38,120 nucleotides of DNA from Bacteroidota bacterium (GTDB lineage: Bacteria > Bacteroidota > Bacteroidia > UKL13-3): assembly GCA_027491355.1 (NCBI GenBank), contig JAIXWI010000027.1, positions 1-38,120 on the forward strand, read 5' to 3'. Below the pieces are notes generated by a model. It had not been told where the DNA came from, did no database searches, and saw nothing but the letters and a program-made list of their open reading frames with translations. Position numbers and translations under genes: made by a program. Shown in pieces: positions 24,608-32,529 of the stretch. The stretch's first letter is position 1; every line of letters begins with the position of its first letter.

Positions 24608-24984
24608 TAATCAATCAATCTAATGGATGTAACAGCGCCCCAATAAGCAGCCAAATAGCCCAAGCCGTTGCTGGCTATTAAATATAAAATTGCTGTAATA
24701 GTTTGTCCGCTGCCAAACAAATGAATGCCTTCTAATGCAAAGGAAGAGAAAGTAGTAAATCCTCCAAGTAAGCCTATCATCAGTAAGGGTTTCACCCAAG
24801 CCAAATGAGGGCTTGTTTGGCTCATTTGAAAAAAGTAGCCAATAAAAAAACAGCCCAAACAATTGATGAGCAGAGTAGCATACGGAAAATCTGTTTTTAC
24901 AATTTGGTTCATACCTGTGCTGATACCATACCTAAGTACGGTGCCAATCATGCCGCCTAATGCTACTAAAAACAAATTTTTCAC
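24607..24984 (-). CDS. crcB: Fluoride channel CrcB/Fluc
   Basis: A 125-residue four-helix membrane protein exporting fluoride as a dual-topology dimer. GGMIGTVLRYG contains the conserved Arg (R18), INCLGCFFIG the conserved Asn (N41), and GGFTTFSSF (74-82) the family signature with the fluoride-track phenylalanines. The start is GTG, since an in-frame TAG precedes it directly. No fluoride riboswitch was recognised upstream, though a nested stem-loop is there. It heads the run rsgA-dtd-mazG. Confidence 0.95.
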   Translation of the reverse strand: MKNLFLVALGGMIGTVLRYGISTGMNQIVKTDFPYATLLINCLGCFFIGYFFQMSQTSPHLAWVKPLLMIGLLGGFTTFSSFALEGIHLFGSGQTITAILYLIASNGLGYLAAYWGAVTSIRLID

Positions 24985-24992
24985 CTATGCAA

Positions 24993-25040
24993 GGTATTAA
25001 ATAATTGTTTTAAAATGAAGGCTTGTCCTTCATCAATACC
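24993..25040 (-). promoter_or_regulatory. Nested stem-loop between DUF429 gene and crcB
   Basis: Read on the minus strand, GGTATT (25040-25035) can pair with AATACC (24998-24993). Inside, TGAAGG (25032-25027) pairs with CCTTCA (25021-25016) around a five-base loop, followed by TTTTAAAA. It may be a weak terminator of the DUF429 gene or a structured leader of crcB. It does not match the fluoride riboswitch pattern as I know it. Confidence 0.35.
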
Positions 25041-25716
25041 AAATACGTTCATCTGTATTGCCTTCAAATTGTGCTTGCTGTTCATTGATATTGAGCGCTA
25101 TTGCTAAACAAATACAGGCATCAATGACATGCCAACTTTTGGTTTCGGGTATTTCAAAAGGAAATTCTTTGCGAGTGGCTTCAATAAAATCAGTAATTTT
25201 TGTGGGTTCTTTCTTTACATAATTTGCGCTGAGTTTTCTGTATTTGATAAACGCTGCAGGATACGTTTCAAATACCGCTATTTTTTGTTTCATCAATACT
25301 TTTTTTAATGCAATAGCACGCGCCGTTAAACCACCTAAAAATAGTGGAGACATTGCTCCAAGTTTTTTGTCTGCATCTCTGTAAAAACAATCAGAGTCAT
25401 TGTTTAAATCTAGTAAGCCTTTGGGTATACTTAAAGGAGCATCTAAACCAATCAATTCTGTATTTAGTTGAGCAATGTGTTCTAAGATAAAAGTATCTGC
25501 ATTTTGGTTTTTATCAGATTGTTTAAAATGTACTTGCCCTTTTTTATCTATCCAAGCAAGTGCTGTAGTACCAGCAGTTTTGCTGCCATAGTCTATACCT
25601 AATATGCTATGTTGTGCTACTTTTTTTTCTTTTCCATTCGACATTTGTTGCTGCAATAAATGACTTGTTCCCAATTTTGTTCCCATTTTTTTCTCCATGT
25701 AAATGGTCTGTTGCAT
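25033..25716 (-). CDS. DUF429 family protein (RNase H-like fold)
   Basis: A DUF429 protein of about 200-227 residues. The core begins at [12 protein letters not shown], an RNase H-like first strand with an acidic residue, followed by [11 protein letters not shown] and [12 protein letters not shown]. The C-terminal [14 protein letters not shown] also carries a family-typical aspartate. These acidic positions suggest a metal-dependent nuclease-like or ATPase-like site, but no activity is established. The start is uncertain: ATGs at 25716, 25698, 25686 and 25644 are in frame, and the last (MSNGKEKK) begins closest to the conserved domain. Confidence 0.72.
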   Translation of the reverse strand: MQQTIYMEKKMGTKLGTSHLLQQQMSNGKEKKVAQHSILGIDYGSKTAGTTALAWIDKKGQVHFKQSDKNQNADTFILEHIAQLNTELIGLDAPLSIPKGLLDLNNDSDCFYRDADKKLGAMSPLFLGGLTARAIALKKVLMKQKIAVFETYPAAFIKYRKLSANYVKKEPTKITDFIEATRKEFPFEIPETKSWHVIDACICLAIALNINEQQAQFEGNTDERIWY

Positions 25717-25772
25717 TGCAAACAAATTTTAGATGGAAGGTTTGTTTTTTTTACACCTCTCATACAACACAA

Positions 25773-26696
25773 TTATGGTTTCAATGTTTTATTTTTTTTC
25801 TGAGCCCTAGGGTGAAATTGTAAAATCGTATCGTGTAAATAAGCCCTGTCTATATGGGTATAAATTTCTGTGGTAGTAATGCTCTCATGACCGAGCATTT
25901 GTTGAACTGCTCTTAAGTCTGCACCTGCTTCCACCAAACTACTTGCAAAGGAATGTCTCAAGGTATGCGGACTGATAGATTTATAAATACCCGCTTTTTT
26001 TGCTAAGTCTTTGAGTATGTAAAAAATCATGACCCTGCTTAATTTTGCACCCCTTCTGTTTAGAAAAAGAAAATCTTGATTGCCATTTTTAACGGTCATT
26101 TTTAAGCGTTGATCGGTCAAATAAAATTGTATAAATTTCAATGCTGTTTGCCCAATTGGAACCAACCTTTCTTTGTTTCCTTTTCCTGTTACTTTTATGT
26201 ATTCTTCCTCAAAATTAATATTTGAAATTAAGAGCCCACAAGTTTCAGATACCCTCAGTCCGCAGCTAAACATGGTTTCTAAAATAGCTCGGTTACGCAA
26301 TCCCTCACCACTCATTGTATCTATTTGTGCAGCCATTGCATCAATTTCATGCGTTTCTAAAACATCAGGTAATTTTCTTGTAATTCTTGGACTCTCTAAT
26401 AAATCAGCAGGGTTTTTTTTAATAACATCCTCCATGAGTAGGTAATGAAAAAATGATTTCACACCAGACAATATTCTTGCTTGAGAAGTATTGCACAATT
26501 GAATTTCATTCAGGTATTTTAAAAATTGTCGGAGTTGCTGAATATTGGTAGTTTCTGGGCTTGTTCCTGGAAAGTTTAAATTCATAAACTGATGCAACAA
26601 CCGCACATCATGAAGGTAGGCTTCTATGCTATTTTTTTGCAACGATTTTTCAAGTTGCAAGTACACTTGATACCCCTTTATAAAGCTACTCCACAT
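25773..26696 (-). CDS. xerD: Tyrosine recombinase XerD
   Basis: A 307-residue chromosome-dimer-resolution recombinase that works with XerC at dif and is activated by FtsK. An N-terminal SAM-like core-binding domain (about 1-90) precedes the catalytic domain. The catalytic set is visible: Arg in SCGLRVSE (about 146), Lys in GKGNKERLVPIG, HTLRH (about 243-247), His in MLGHESITTTE, and Tyr in IYTHI (about 279). The length and the HTLRHSFAS motif fit Xer proteins rather than phage or transposon integrases, and no attachment site or cargo is nearby. ATG 26696 is chosen over an upstream TTG that lies within a terminator hairpin. Confidence 0.93.
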   Translation of the reverse strand: MWSSFIKGYQVYLQLEKSLQKNSIEAYLHDVRLLHQFMNLNFPGTSPETTNIQQLRQFLKYLNEIQLCNTSQARILSGVKSFFHYLLMEDVIKKNPADLLESPRITRKLPDVLETHEIDAMAAQIDTMSGEGLRNRAILETMFSCGLRVSETCGLLISNINFEEEYIKVTGKGNKERLVPIGQTALKFIQFYLTDQRLKMTVKNGNQDFLFLNRRGAKLSRVMIFYILKDLAKKAGIYKSISPHTLRHSFASSLVEAGADLRAVQQMLGHESITTTEIYTHIDRAYLHDTILQFHPRAQKKNKTLKP

Positions 26697-26720
26697 GTGA
26701 ATGAATTGAATGTAAAGATA

Positions 26721-26750
26721 CAAAAAAGGGCTAACCAATTGGCAAGCCCT
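26721..26750 (-). terminator. Intrinsic terminator after nadC
   Basis: On the minus strand AGGGCT (26750-26745) pairs with AGCCCT, with the palindrome CCAATTGG between them, followed by a T run and G. It lies just after nadC and about 25 bases before the xerD ATG, so xerD needs readthrough or a promoter at the hairpin. A near-match -7 box TATCTTTA lies at 26720-26713 on the minus strand. Confidence 0.75.
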
Positions 26751-26788
26751 ATACTTAAAGTTTAATCTTGTAAGAGGTATTCAGCTCT

Positions 26789-27646
26789 TTATTTTTTATA
26801 AGCCCGCATACTCAAGTCTATGCTTTTAGAACTATGAGTCAATGCCCCAACAGATATAAAATCTACACCAGTTTCAGCATATGCTTTTATAGTTGAAAGT
26901 GTGATGCCACCTGACGCTTCTGTTTCATAAGTATCACCAATCAGAAGCAATGCATCTTTAATCTGTTCGGGTGTAAAATTATCCAACATGATTCTGTGAA
27001 CACCTCCTTTTTCCAATACTTGTCTTACTTCATCAATGCTCCGTGTTTCTATTTCTATTTTAAGGTCTAAATTGTGTGAGGCTAAATAACTTTTAGTTTT
27101 ATCGATGGCTGCTGCTATGCCACCAGCAAAATCTACATGGTTGTCTTTTAACATAACCATATCGTACAAACCCATTCTATGGTTTTCACAGCCACCTGTT
27201 TCAACTGCCCATTTTTCTAAAATACGCATGCCAGGTGTTGTCTTTCTTGTATCTAAAATGGTGGTTTTATAGCCGTTCAATAATTGTTTAATTTGGTAAC
27301 TTTGGCTGGCAATTCCACTCAGTCTTTGCATAAAATTCAATACCAATCTTTCAGCAGTTAAAATACTGATATCAGATCCTGCAACATCAAAAATATGGTC
27401 GCCTTTTTGTATCAAGTCTCCATCTTTTTTGGAGGGAGTGTATACCAAATTTGCATCAATTCTGTGGAATAATTTACGCGCCAATTCAATCCCTGCAATG
27501 ACACCTGATTCTTTTGCTATGCAGTAAGCAGTTCCTGTTTGTTCGCTAGGAATACAAGCAATTGAGCTGTGGTCTCCGTTTCCAATGTCTTCTCTGATGG
27601 CAATTTCAATCAAATCATTGACATCTGGGTGGTTTAAACAATACAT
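26789..27646 (-). CDS. nadC: Nicotinate-nucleotide pyrophosphorylase (quinolinate phosphoribosyltransferase)
   Basis: A 285-residue NAD biosynthesis enzyme converting quinolinate and PRPP to nicotinate mononucleotide. EDIGNGDHS lies at 19-27, DTRKTTPGMR at 132-141 and HRMGLYDMVMLKDNH at 156-170, all active-site signatures. The C-terminal SGGIT and VGALTHS phosphate-binding loops are present. The length is normal. It follows hutH by four bases; nadA and nadB are not here. Confidence 0.97.
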   Translation of the reverse strand: MYCLNHPDVNDLIEIAIREDIGNGDHSSIACIPSEQTGTAYCIAKESGVIAGIELARKLFHRIDANLVYTPSKKDGDLIQKGDHIFDVAGSDISILTAERLVLNFMQRLSGIASQSYQIKQLLNGYKTTILDTRKTTPGMRILEKWAVETGGCENHRMGLYDMVMLKDNHVDFAGGIAAAIDKTKSYLASHNLDLKIEIETRSIDEVRQVLEKGGVHRIMLDNFTPEQIKDALLLIGDTYETEASGGITLSTIKAYAETGVDFISVGALTHSSKSIDLSMRAYKK

Positions 27647-27650
27647 GTTT

Positions 27651-29150
27651 TTAGTTTAATTGTTGTACAAACAAAATGCTGTTTTGAATATCTGCATGTA
27701 AATATCGGTCATTCTGTAACATGCTCACTTTATTTCTGTATGCAGCATGTAATTTTTCAATTGCTGTAGCACTTTTTAAAGGTCTTCTGAATTCCAATGC
27801 CTGGGCTGCATTCATCAATTCTATGGCTACAATACGCTCCAAATTCTTGTATACTTTTAAACATTTGGTTGCTGCATTTGCTCCCATAGAAACATGGTCT
27901 TCTTGTCCATTGCTGCTTACAATACTATCTACACTGGCAGGGCTACACAATTGTTTGTTCTGACTAACAATTGAAGCAGCTGTGTATTGGGGTATCATAA
28001 AGCCCGAATTTAACCCTGGGTTTGCACAAAGAAATGGTGGAAGTCCTCTTGTTCCACTGATCAATTGATAGGTTCTTCTTTCGGATATGCTACCAAGCTC
28101 TGCTAAAGCAATGGCTAAGAAATCTAATGCCAATGCAAGTGGTTGTCCATGAAAATTACCACCAGACAGAATCAAATCTTCTTCAGGAAAAACATTTGGA
28201 TTGTCAGTAACAGATTGTATTTCTGTTTCTATGACTTGCTTTACATAGTTAATGGTATCAAATGAAGCTCCATGTACTTGTGGTATACACCTAAAAGCAT
28301 ATGGATCTTGCACATGTTCTTTTGGTTGTGCTATGATTTCACTGCCAGTTAAGAGATTGCGCATTTGATTGGAAACTTCTATTTGTCCGGCATGAGGTCT
28401 GACAATGTGTAAGGCAGGGTGAAAAGGCTCTATTCTGCCATCAAATGCATCTAAAGACATTGCTGCAATGCAATTTATTTTTGGAAACAAATCAATCGAT
28501 TGTATCAGCAAATAAGTGCCATACGCACTCATAAATTGAGTGCCATTTATCAAAGCCAAACCTTCTTTAGATTTTAGTTGAATGGGTTTTAAGTTATGTT
28601 TTGCTAATGCCTCAGCTGCAGTTATTTTTTCGAAAGTATTTTCTTGGTTTTTTACATATACCATTCCGTTTCCAAATAATGGAATACACAAATGTGCTAA
28701 AGGAGCTAAATCACCTGATGCACCTAGTGAACCTTGTTCAAAAACTACTGGTAAAATAGAATGGTTAAAAAATGCAAGCAACAATTCAACAGTTTCAAGT
28801 TGCACTCCACTTTTTCCAAATGCCAATGATTGTACTTTAAGCAATAGCATGATTCTTACTATTTCTTTTGCAACTTCATCCCCTGTTCCACATGCATGAG
28901 AAAGCAATAAATTCTCTTGTAGCAAATTCAGTTCACCTGCCGATATTTTTGTATTACAGAGTGAGCCAAATCCTGTATTGATTCCATAAAATGCTTGCTC
29001 ACTGTTTGCTGTTTTTTTGTCTAAATATGCTCTACATGCAATGATTCTTTTTTTAGCAGCCTCAGCCAATACAACTGTTTTATTTTCTGCTAAAATTATT
29101 TTTATAGAAGCAATACTCAATTCATTGTTGAGTTCAAATACCTTGTTCAT
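27651..29150 (-). CDS. hutH: Histidine ammonia-lyase
   Basis: A 499-residue MIO-dependent enzyme deaminating histidine to urocanate. The Ala-Ser-Gly triad that cyclises to MIO is A144-S145-G146 in GSLGASGDLAPLAHL. Y55 in FYGINTGFG and H85 in LLSHACGTG occupy the catalytic and selectivity positions, and the SHA context fits histidine rather than tyrosine lyases. The length matches HutH (about 500). It starts directly after the hisS stop (TAAATG). Other hut genes (hutU, hutI, hutG) are not in the window. Confidence 0.93.
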   Translation of the reverse strand: MNKVFELNNELSIASIKIILAENKTVVLAEAAKKRIIACRAYLDKKTANSEQAFYGINTGFGSLCNTKISAGELNLLQENLLLSHACGTGDEVAKEIVRIMLLLKVQSLAFGKSGVQLETVELLLAFFNHSILPVVFEQGSLGASGDLAPLAHLCIPLFGNGMVYVKNQENTFEKITAAEALAKHNLKPIQLKSKEGLALINGTQFMSAYGTYLLIQSIDLFPKINCIAAMSLDAFDGRIEPFHPALHIVRPHAGQIEVSNQMRNLLTGSEIIAQPKEHVQDPYAFRCIPQVHGASFDTINYVKQVIETEIQSVTDNPNVFPEEDLILSGGNFHGQPLALALDFLAIALAELGSISERRTYQLISGTRGLPPFLCANPGLNSGFMIPQYTAASIVSQNKQLCSPASVDSIVSSNGQEDHVSMGANAATKCLKVYKNLERIVAIELMNAAQALEFRRPLKSATAIEKLHAAYRNKVSMLQNDRYLHADIQNSILFVQQLN

Positions 29151-30530
29151 TTATTGGCCTAATTTTTTTATTAAATCTGTGATTGTATACGCGGATTGAT
29201 TTCCAGTGCCGAGCGCTTTTAGCATGATTGTATTTGTTTCTATTTCTGTTTCACCAATGATTCCAACATAAGGGATATTCAATGCATTGGCATAGTCTAA
29301 TTGTTTACTAATTTTTTTTGTGATGTCAGGAAATACCTCTGATGCAATTCCACGAGCTCTTAATTCCAATGTGCAATCTAAGCCTTTATGTTGTCCAGCC
29401 TTATCAAAATAACAGAATAATATTTTTGTATTTTTAGCAGTTAAATTTTCGGGGTATTTATTGAGTTCATTCATGACATCGCATATGCGGTCAAGTCCAA
29501 AAGAAATACCTACACCTGAAACACCATTTAAGCCAAAAATACTTGTTAAATTGTCGTATCTGCCACCACCACCAATACTCATTTTTAAACTGCCAGCATT
29601 TGCTTGAACTTCAACAATAGTTCCAGTGTAGTATCCTAAACCTCTTGCCAATGAAAAATCAACTTCAATGGAAGATTTTATTCTGTTGTTTAAATAATTT
29701 AACAATTCTTCGAGTTCTTCCTTACCCTTTTGAAACGAAGCATTGTTGTTACATATTTGTTCGATTGCGTTCAATGACTCAATACTTTTAGGTAAAAGTA
29801 AATAAGCCTTTATTTTTTCAATTGCGTAATCTTGGATGCCTTCTTTTTGAAGTTCTTCCATTACTTTTTCTAGCCCTATTTTATCTATTTTATCTATACC
29901 AATGGCAATGGTATGAAGTAATTCAATTGATCCGCAAGCTTCGGCTAAGGCGCTTAAAATTTTTCTGTTATTGATTTTAATAGTGACCGGAATTTGCAAA
30001 GACTGAAATACCTGATCATAGCAATACAACAATTCAAATTCATTGAGTAAACTATCACTTCCTATGATGTCTCCATCACATTGCCAAAATTCTCTGTACC
30101 TGCCTTTTTGAGGTCTGTCTGCTCTCCAAACCGGTTGCATTTGGTAACGCTTAAATGGAAATTGAATCGTATTTCTATTCATTGCAACATACCTTGCAAA
30201 AGGAACAGTTAAATCGTAGCGTAAACCTTTTTCTGCAATTAATGGAAGTAACTGTTTTGAAGTTAAGTTGGCATCAACAATTTGAGCATTGTTTTCTACT
30301 ACTTTTTTAAAAAAATCGCCTGAATTTAAAACTTTGTAAAGTAACTGATCTCCTTCATTTCCATATTTACCAGTAAGGGTACTTAAGTTCTCCATGCTAG
30401 GTGTTTCAATAGGCATAAAGCCAGCTCCTTTGAATGCATTTTCAATGCAACTCAATACATATTTTCTTTGTAAAACTTCGGTAGGTCCGAAGTCTCTTGT
30501 GCCTTGAGGAATGCTTGGTTTTTGTGACAT
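29151..30530 (-). CDS. hisS: Histidyl-tRNA synthetase
   Basis: A 459-residue class II synthetase charging tRNA-His. The start MSQKPSIPQGTRDFGP fits the family, so ATG 30530 is chosen over upstream codons. Motif 2 is YREFWQCDGDIIG, and the histidine-specific motifs ARGLGYYTGTIVE and GGGGRYDNL are intact. The anticodon-binding domain covers roughly the last 100 residues. It lies 53 bases downstream of ettA and abuts hutH. Confidence 0.97.
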   Translation of the reverse strand: MSQKPSIPQGTRDFGPTEVLQRKYVLSCIENAFKGAGFMPIETPSMENLSTLTGKYGNEGDQLLYKVLNSGDFFKKVVENNAQIVDANLTSKQLLPLIAEKGLRYDLTVPFARYVAMNRNTIQFPFKRYQMQPVWRADRPQKGRYREFWQCDGDIIGSDSLLNEFELLYCYDQVFQSLQIPVTIKINNRKILSALAEACGSIELLHTIAIGIDKIDKIGLEKVMEELQKEGIQDYAIEKIKAYLLLPKSIESLNAIEQICNNNASFQKGKEELEELLNYLNNRIKSSIEVDFSLARGLGYYTGTIVEVQANAGSLKMSIGGGGRYDNLTSIFGLNGVSGVGISFGLDRICDVMNELNKYPENLTAKNTKILFCYFDKAGQHKGLDCTLELRARGIASEVFPDITKKISKQLDYANALNIPYVGIIGETEIETNTIMLKALGTGNQSAYTITDLIKKLGQ

Positions 30531-30583
30531 ACAATTTTTTTTAGTGAACAACAACGCGCAATGCAATGAGGTTGGTGTTTGTT

Positions 30584-32257
30584 TTAAATTCCTTTGAATC
30601 GCAATCGGTGAGGAGTAGTATCAACCCCTCTTTGTTTTTTGTTTTCTTCGTAGTCAGAGTAGTTACCTTCAAACCAAACTACTTGTGAATTTCCTTCAAA
30701 TGCCAATATATGCGTTGCAATACGGTCTATAAACCACCTGTCGTGACTGATAACAACTACACAACCTGCAAAATTTTCAATGGCTTCTTCTAAAGCCCTC
30801 AATGTATTTACATCAATATCGTTGGTAGGTTCATCTAATAACAACACGTTGCCACCTTCCTTTAGGGTCATGGCTAAATGTACACGGTTTCTTTCACCCC
30901 CAGATAACATTCCAACCTTTTTGCTTTGATCAGTACCATTGAAATTGAATTTTGAAATATAAGCCCTGGCATTTACTTGTTTGTCAGCAACCATCATGGT
31001 TTCTGTACCACCACTTATGACTTCAAATACTGATTTTTCAGGTAATAAATCTTTATGACTTTGGTCTACATAAGCTGTTTTAACAGTTTCGCCAATTTTA
31101 AATTCACCACTGTCTGCTTGTTCCAATCCCATCATCATTCTGAATAAAGTAGTTTTTCCTGCACCATTTGGTCCAATAATGCCAACAATACCACCTTTTG
31201 GTAAAGCAAAACTTAAATTTTCATATAATAATTTGTTGCCAAAACCTTTGCTCACATTTTTTGCTTCAATGACAACATCGCCTAATCTAGGACCTGCAGG
31301 AATGAACAATTCCAACTGTTGTTCTTTTTCTTTTTGCTCTTCATTGAGCATTTTGTCATAGGCATTTAACCTGGCTTTTTGTTTGGCGTGGCGTCCTTTT
31401 GCACCCATCTTTACCCATTCCAATTCTCTTGCAAGCGCTTTGCTTCTTTTGCTTTCTTGTTTTTCTTCAGCCTGTAAACGGTTCCCTTTTTGCTCTAACC
31501 AAGAACTGTAGTTTCCTTTCCATGGAATACCTTCGCCTCGGTCTAATTCTAGTATCCAGCCTGCAACATTGTCTAAGAAATAGCGGTCGTGTGTTACTGC
31601 TATTACAGTGCCTGGGAAGTTTTTCAAATACTGTTCTAGCCAATCAACGCTCTCGGCATCCAAATGGTTGGTAGGTTCATCGAGCAACAAAATATCAGGG
31701 TTACTCAAAAGCAATCTACACAATGCAACCCTTCTTCTTTCTCCACCAGATAAAACATTAACAGGCGTATCTGCTTCCGGGCATCTTAAACTGTCCATCG
31801 CTTTCTCTAGCTTTGTGTCTAATTCCCAAGCATCGTTTTGTTCCAACTGTTCCATAACAACAGCCTGTCTGTCTAAAATTTTCATCATTTCATCACCATC
31901 TAAATCTGGGTCAGCTAATTTGTTATTGATGTTTTCAAATTCATCTAACAAATCTGTAATGTGTTTTACCCCTTCTTTTACAGATTCAATGACTGTTTTA
32001 GATTCATCTAATTGAGGTTCTTGTTCTAAGTATCCTATTTTGTAGTTTTTACTGTCAAATACTACTTCGCCTTGATAATTGGTATCAACCCCTGCAATGA
32101 TGCGTAGTAAACTCGATTTTCCTGAGCCGTTTAAACCCAATACACCAATTTTTGCCCCATAAAAAAAAGACAAGTAAATGTTTTTGAGTACTTGTTTTGA
32201 TGGCGGATAAATTTTACTTACCCCAGCCATTGAAAAGATGATTTTATGATCTGTCAT
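30584..32257 (-). CDS. ettA: Energy-dependent translational throttle protein EttA (ABC-F)
   Basis: A 557-residue ABC-F protein with two ATPase cassettes and no membrane segment. Walker A motifs are GLNGSGKS (41-48) and GPNGAGKT (about 361), signatures LSGGERRRVAL (about 170) and LSGGERNRVHLA, and Walker B LLLDEPTNHLD and LLLDEPTNDID. The arm and linker with a charged coiled-coil (about 240-320) and the length are those of EttA, which binds the ribosomal E site and gates elongation by ADP/ATP ratio. An antibiotic-resistance ABC-F is less likely given the close match to EttA. It heads the transcript ettA-hisS-hutH-nadC. Confidence 0.95.
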   Translation of the reverse strand: MTDHKIIFSMAGVSKIYPPSKQVLKNIYLSFFYGAKIGVLGLNGSGKSSLLRIIAGVDTNYQGEVVFDSKNYKIGYLEQEPQLDESKTVIESVKEGVKHITDLLDEFENINNKLADPDLDGDEMMKILDRQAVVMEQLEQNDAWELDTKLEKAMDSLRCPEADTPVNVLSGGERRRVALCRLLLSNPDILLLDEPTNHLDAESVDWLEQYLKNFPGTVIAVTHDRYFLDNVAGWILELDRGEGIPWKGNYSSWLEQKGNRLQAEEKQESKRSKALARELEWVKMGAKGRHAKQKARLNAYDKMLNEEQKEKEQQLELFIPAGPRLGDVVIEAKNVSKGFGNKLLYENLSFALPKGGIVGIIGPNGAGKTTLFRMMMGLEQADSGEFKIGETVKTAYVDQSHKDLLPEKSVFEVISGGTETMMVADKQVNARAYISKFNFNGTDQSKKVGMLSGGERNRVHLAMTLKEGGNVLLLDEPTNDIDVNTLRALEEAIENFAGCVVVISHDRWFIDRIATHILAFEGNSQVVWFEGNYSDYEENKKQRGVDTTPHRLRFKGI

Positions 32258-32448
32258 AGGGTAGCGAATTTACTACATAACTTGAGAAGTTAAATTTTAA
32301 TGCGTAAAACGTTGAAAATTAATAAATCGTATTTTTAATATTAATTTAATTCAATCAAACGAGTGCATAATTGAAGGCGATTGCGACATTTTTTTGAATT
32401 GATATTACATAGATTATTGAATTTTAGGTAATCTGAGCGTGTTTTGGT

Positions 32449-32480
32449 TTTGTTAGTATCATTATTGATTCATATATTGT
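32449..32480 (+). promoter_or_regulatory. Possible weak promoter of the giant surface-protein gene
   Basis: TTTG at 32449-32452 and TATATTGT at 32473-32480 are 20 bases apart. The -7 box matches TAnnTTTG at four of six fixed positions, so this is only suggestive. A start near 32487 would put the hairpin at the very 5' end of the message. Confidence 0.3.
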
Positions 32481-32482
32481 TG

Positions 32483-32514
32483 TTTCAAACCAAGCTGAAA
32501 AGTTCGGTTTGAAA
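32483..32514 (+). promoter_or_regulatory. GAAA-capped hairpin in the leader of the giant gene
   Basis: TTTCAAACC (32483-32491) pairs perfectly with GGTTTGAAA (32506-32514). After one A-C mismatch the stem continues with A-T, G-U, C-G and T-A pairs and closes on the tetraloop GAAA (32497-32500), a GNRA type. It ends 15 bases before the ATG and has no U tract, so it is not a terminator. A stabilising 5' hairpin, a regulatory RNA element or a DNA operator are possible. Confidence 0.6.
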
Positions 32515-32529
32515 GTAATAAACAGAACA

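Larger units (their letters stand above)
32258..32529. other. AT-rich intergenic region between ettA and the giant surface-protein gene
   Basis: This holds the divergent control region of ettA (minus) and the giant gene (plus). No gene is seen. It contains a modest AT-rich inverted repeat (AATTAATA 32317-32324, TATTAATT 32339-32346), a weak promoter-like pair at 32449-32480 and a strong hairpin at 32483-32514. No clear -7 box for ettA was found. Confidence 0.6.

Noticed and set aside
25773-26696. Tyrosine recombinase as a sign of an integrated mobile element
   Set aside because: Length, motifs and context fit chromosomal XerD; no attachment repeats, transfer genes or composition shift are nearby.
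27651-29150. Lyase as a tyrosine ammonia-lyase from a pigment (flexirubin/aryl polyene) cluster
   Set aside because: The LLSHACGTG and QDPYAFR contexts fit histidine lyases, and no pigment biosynthesis genes are adjacent.
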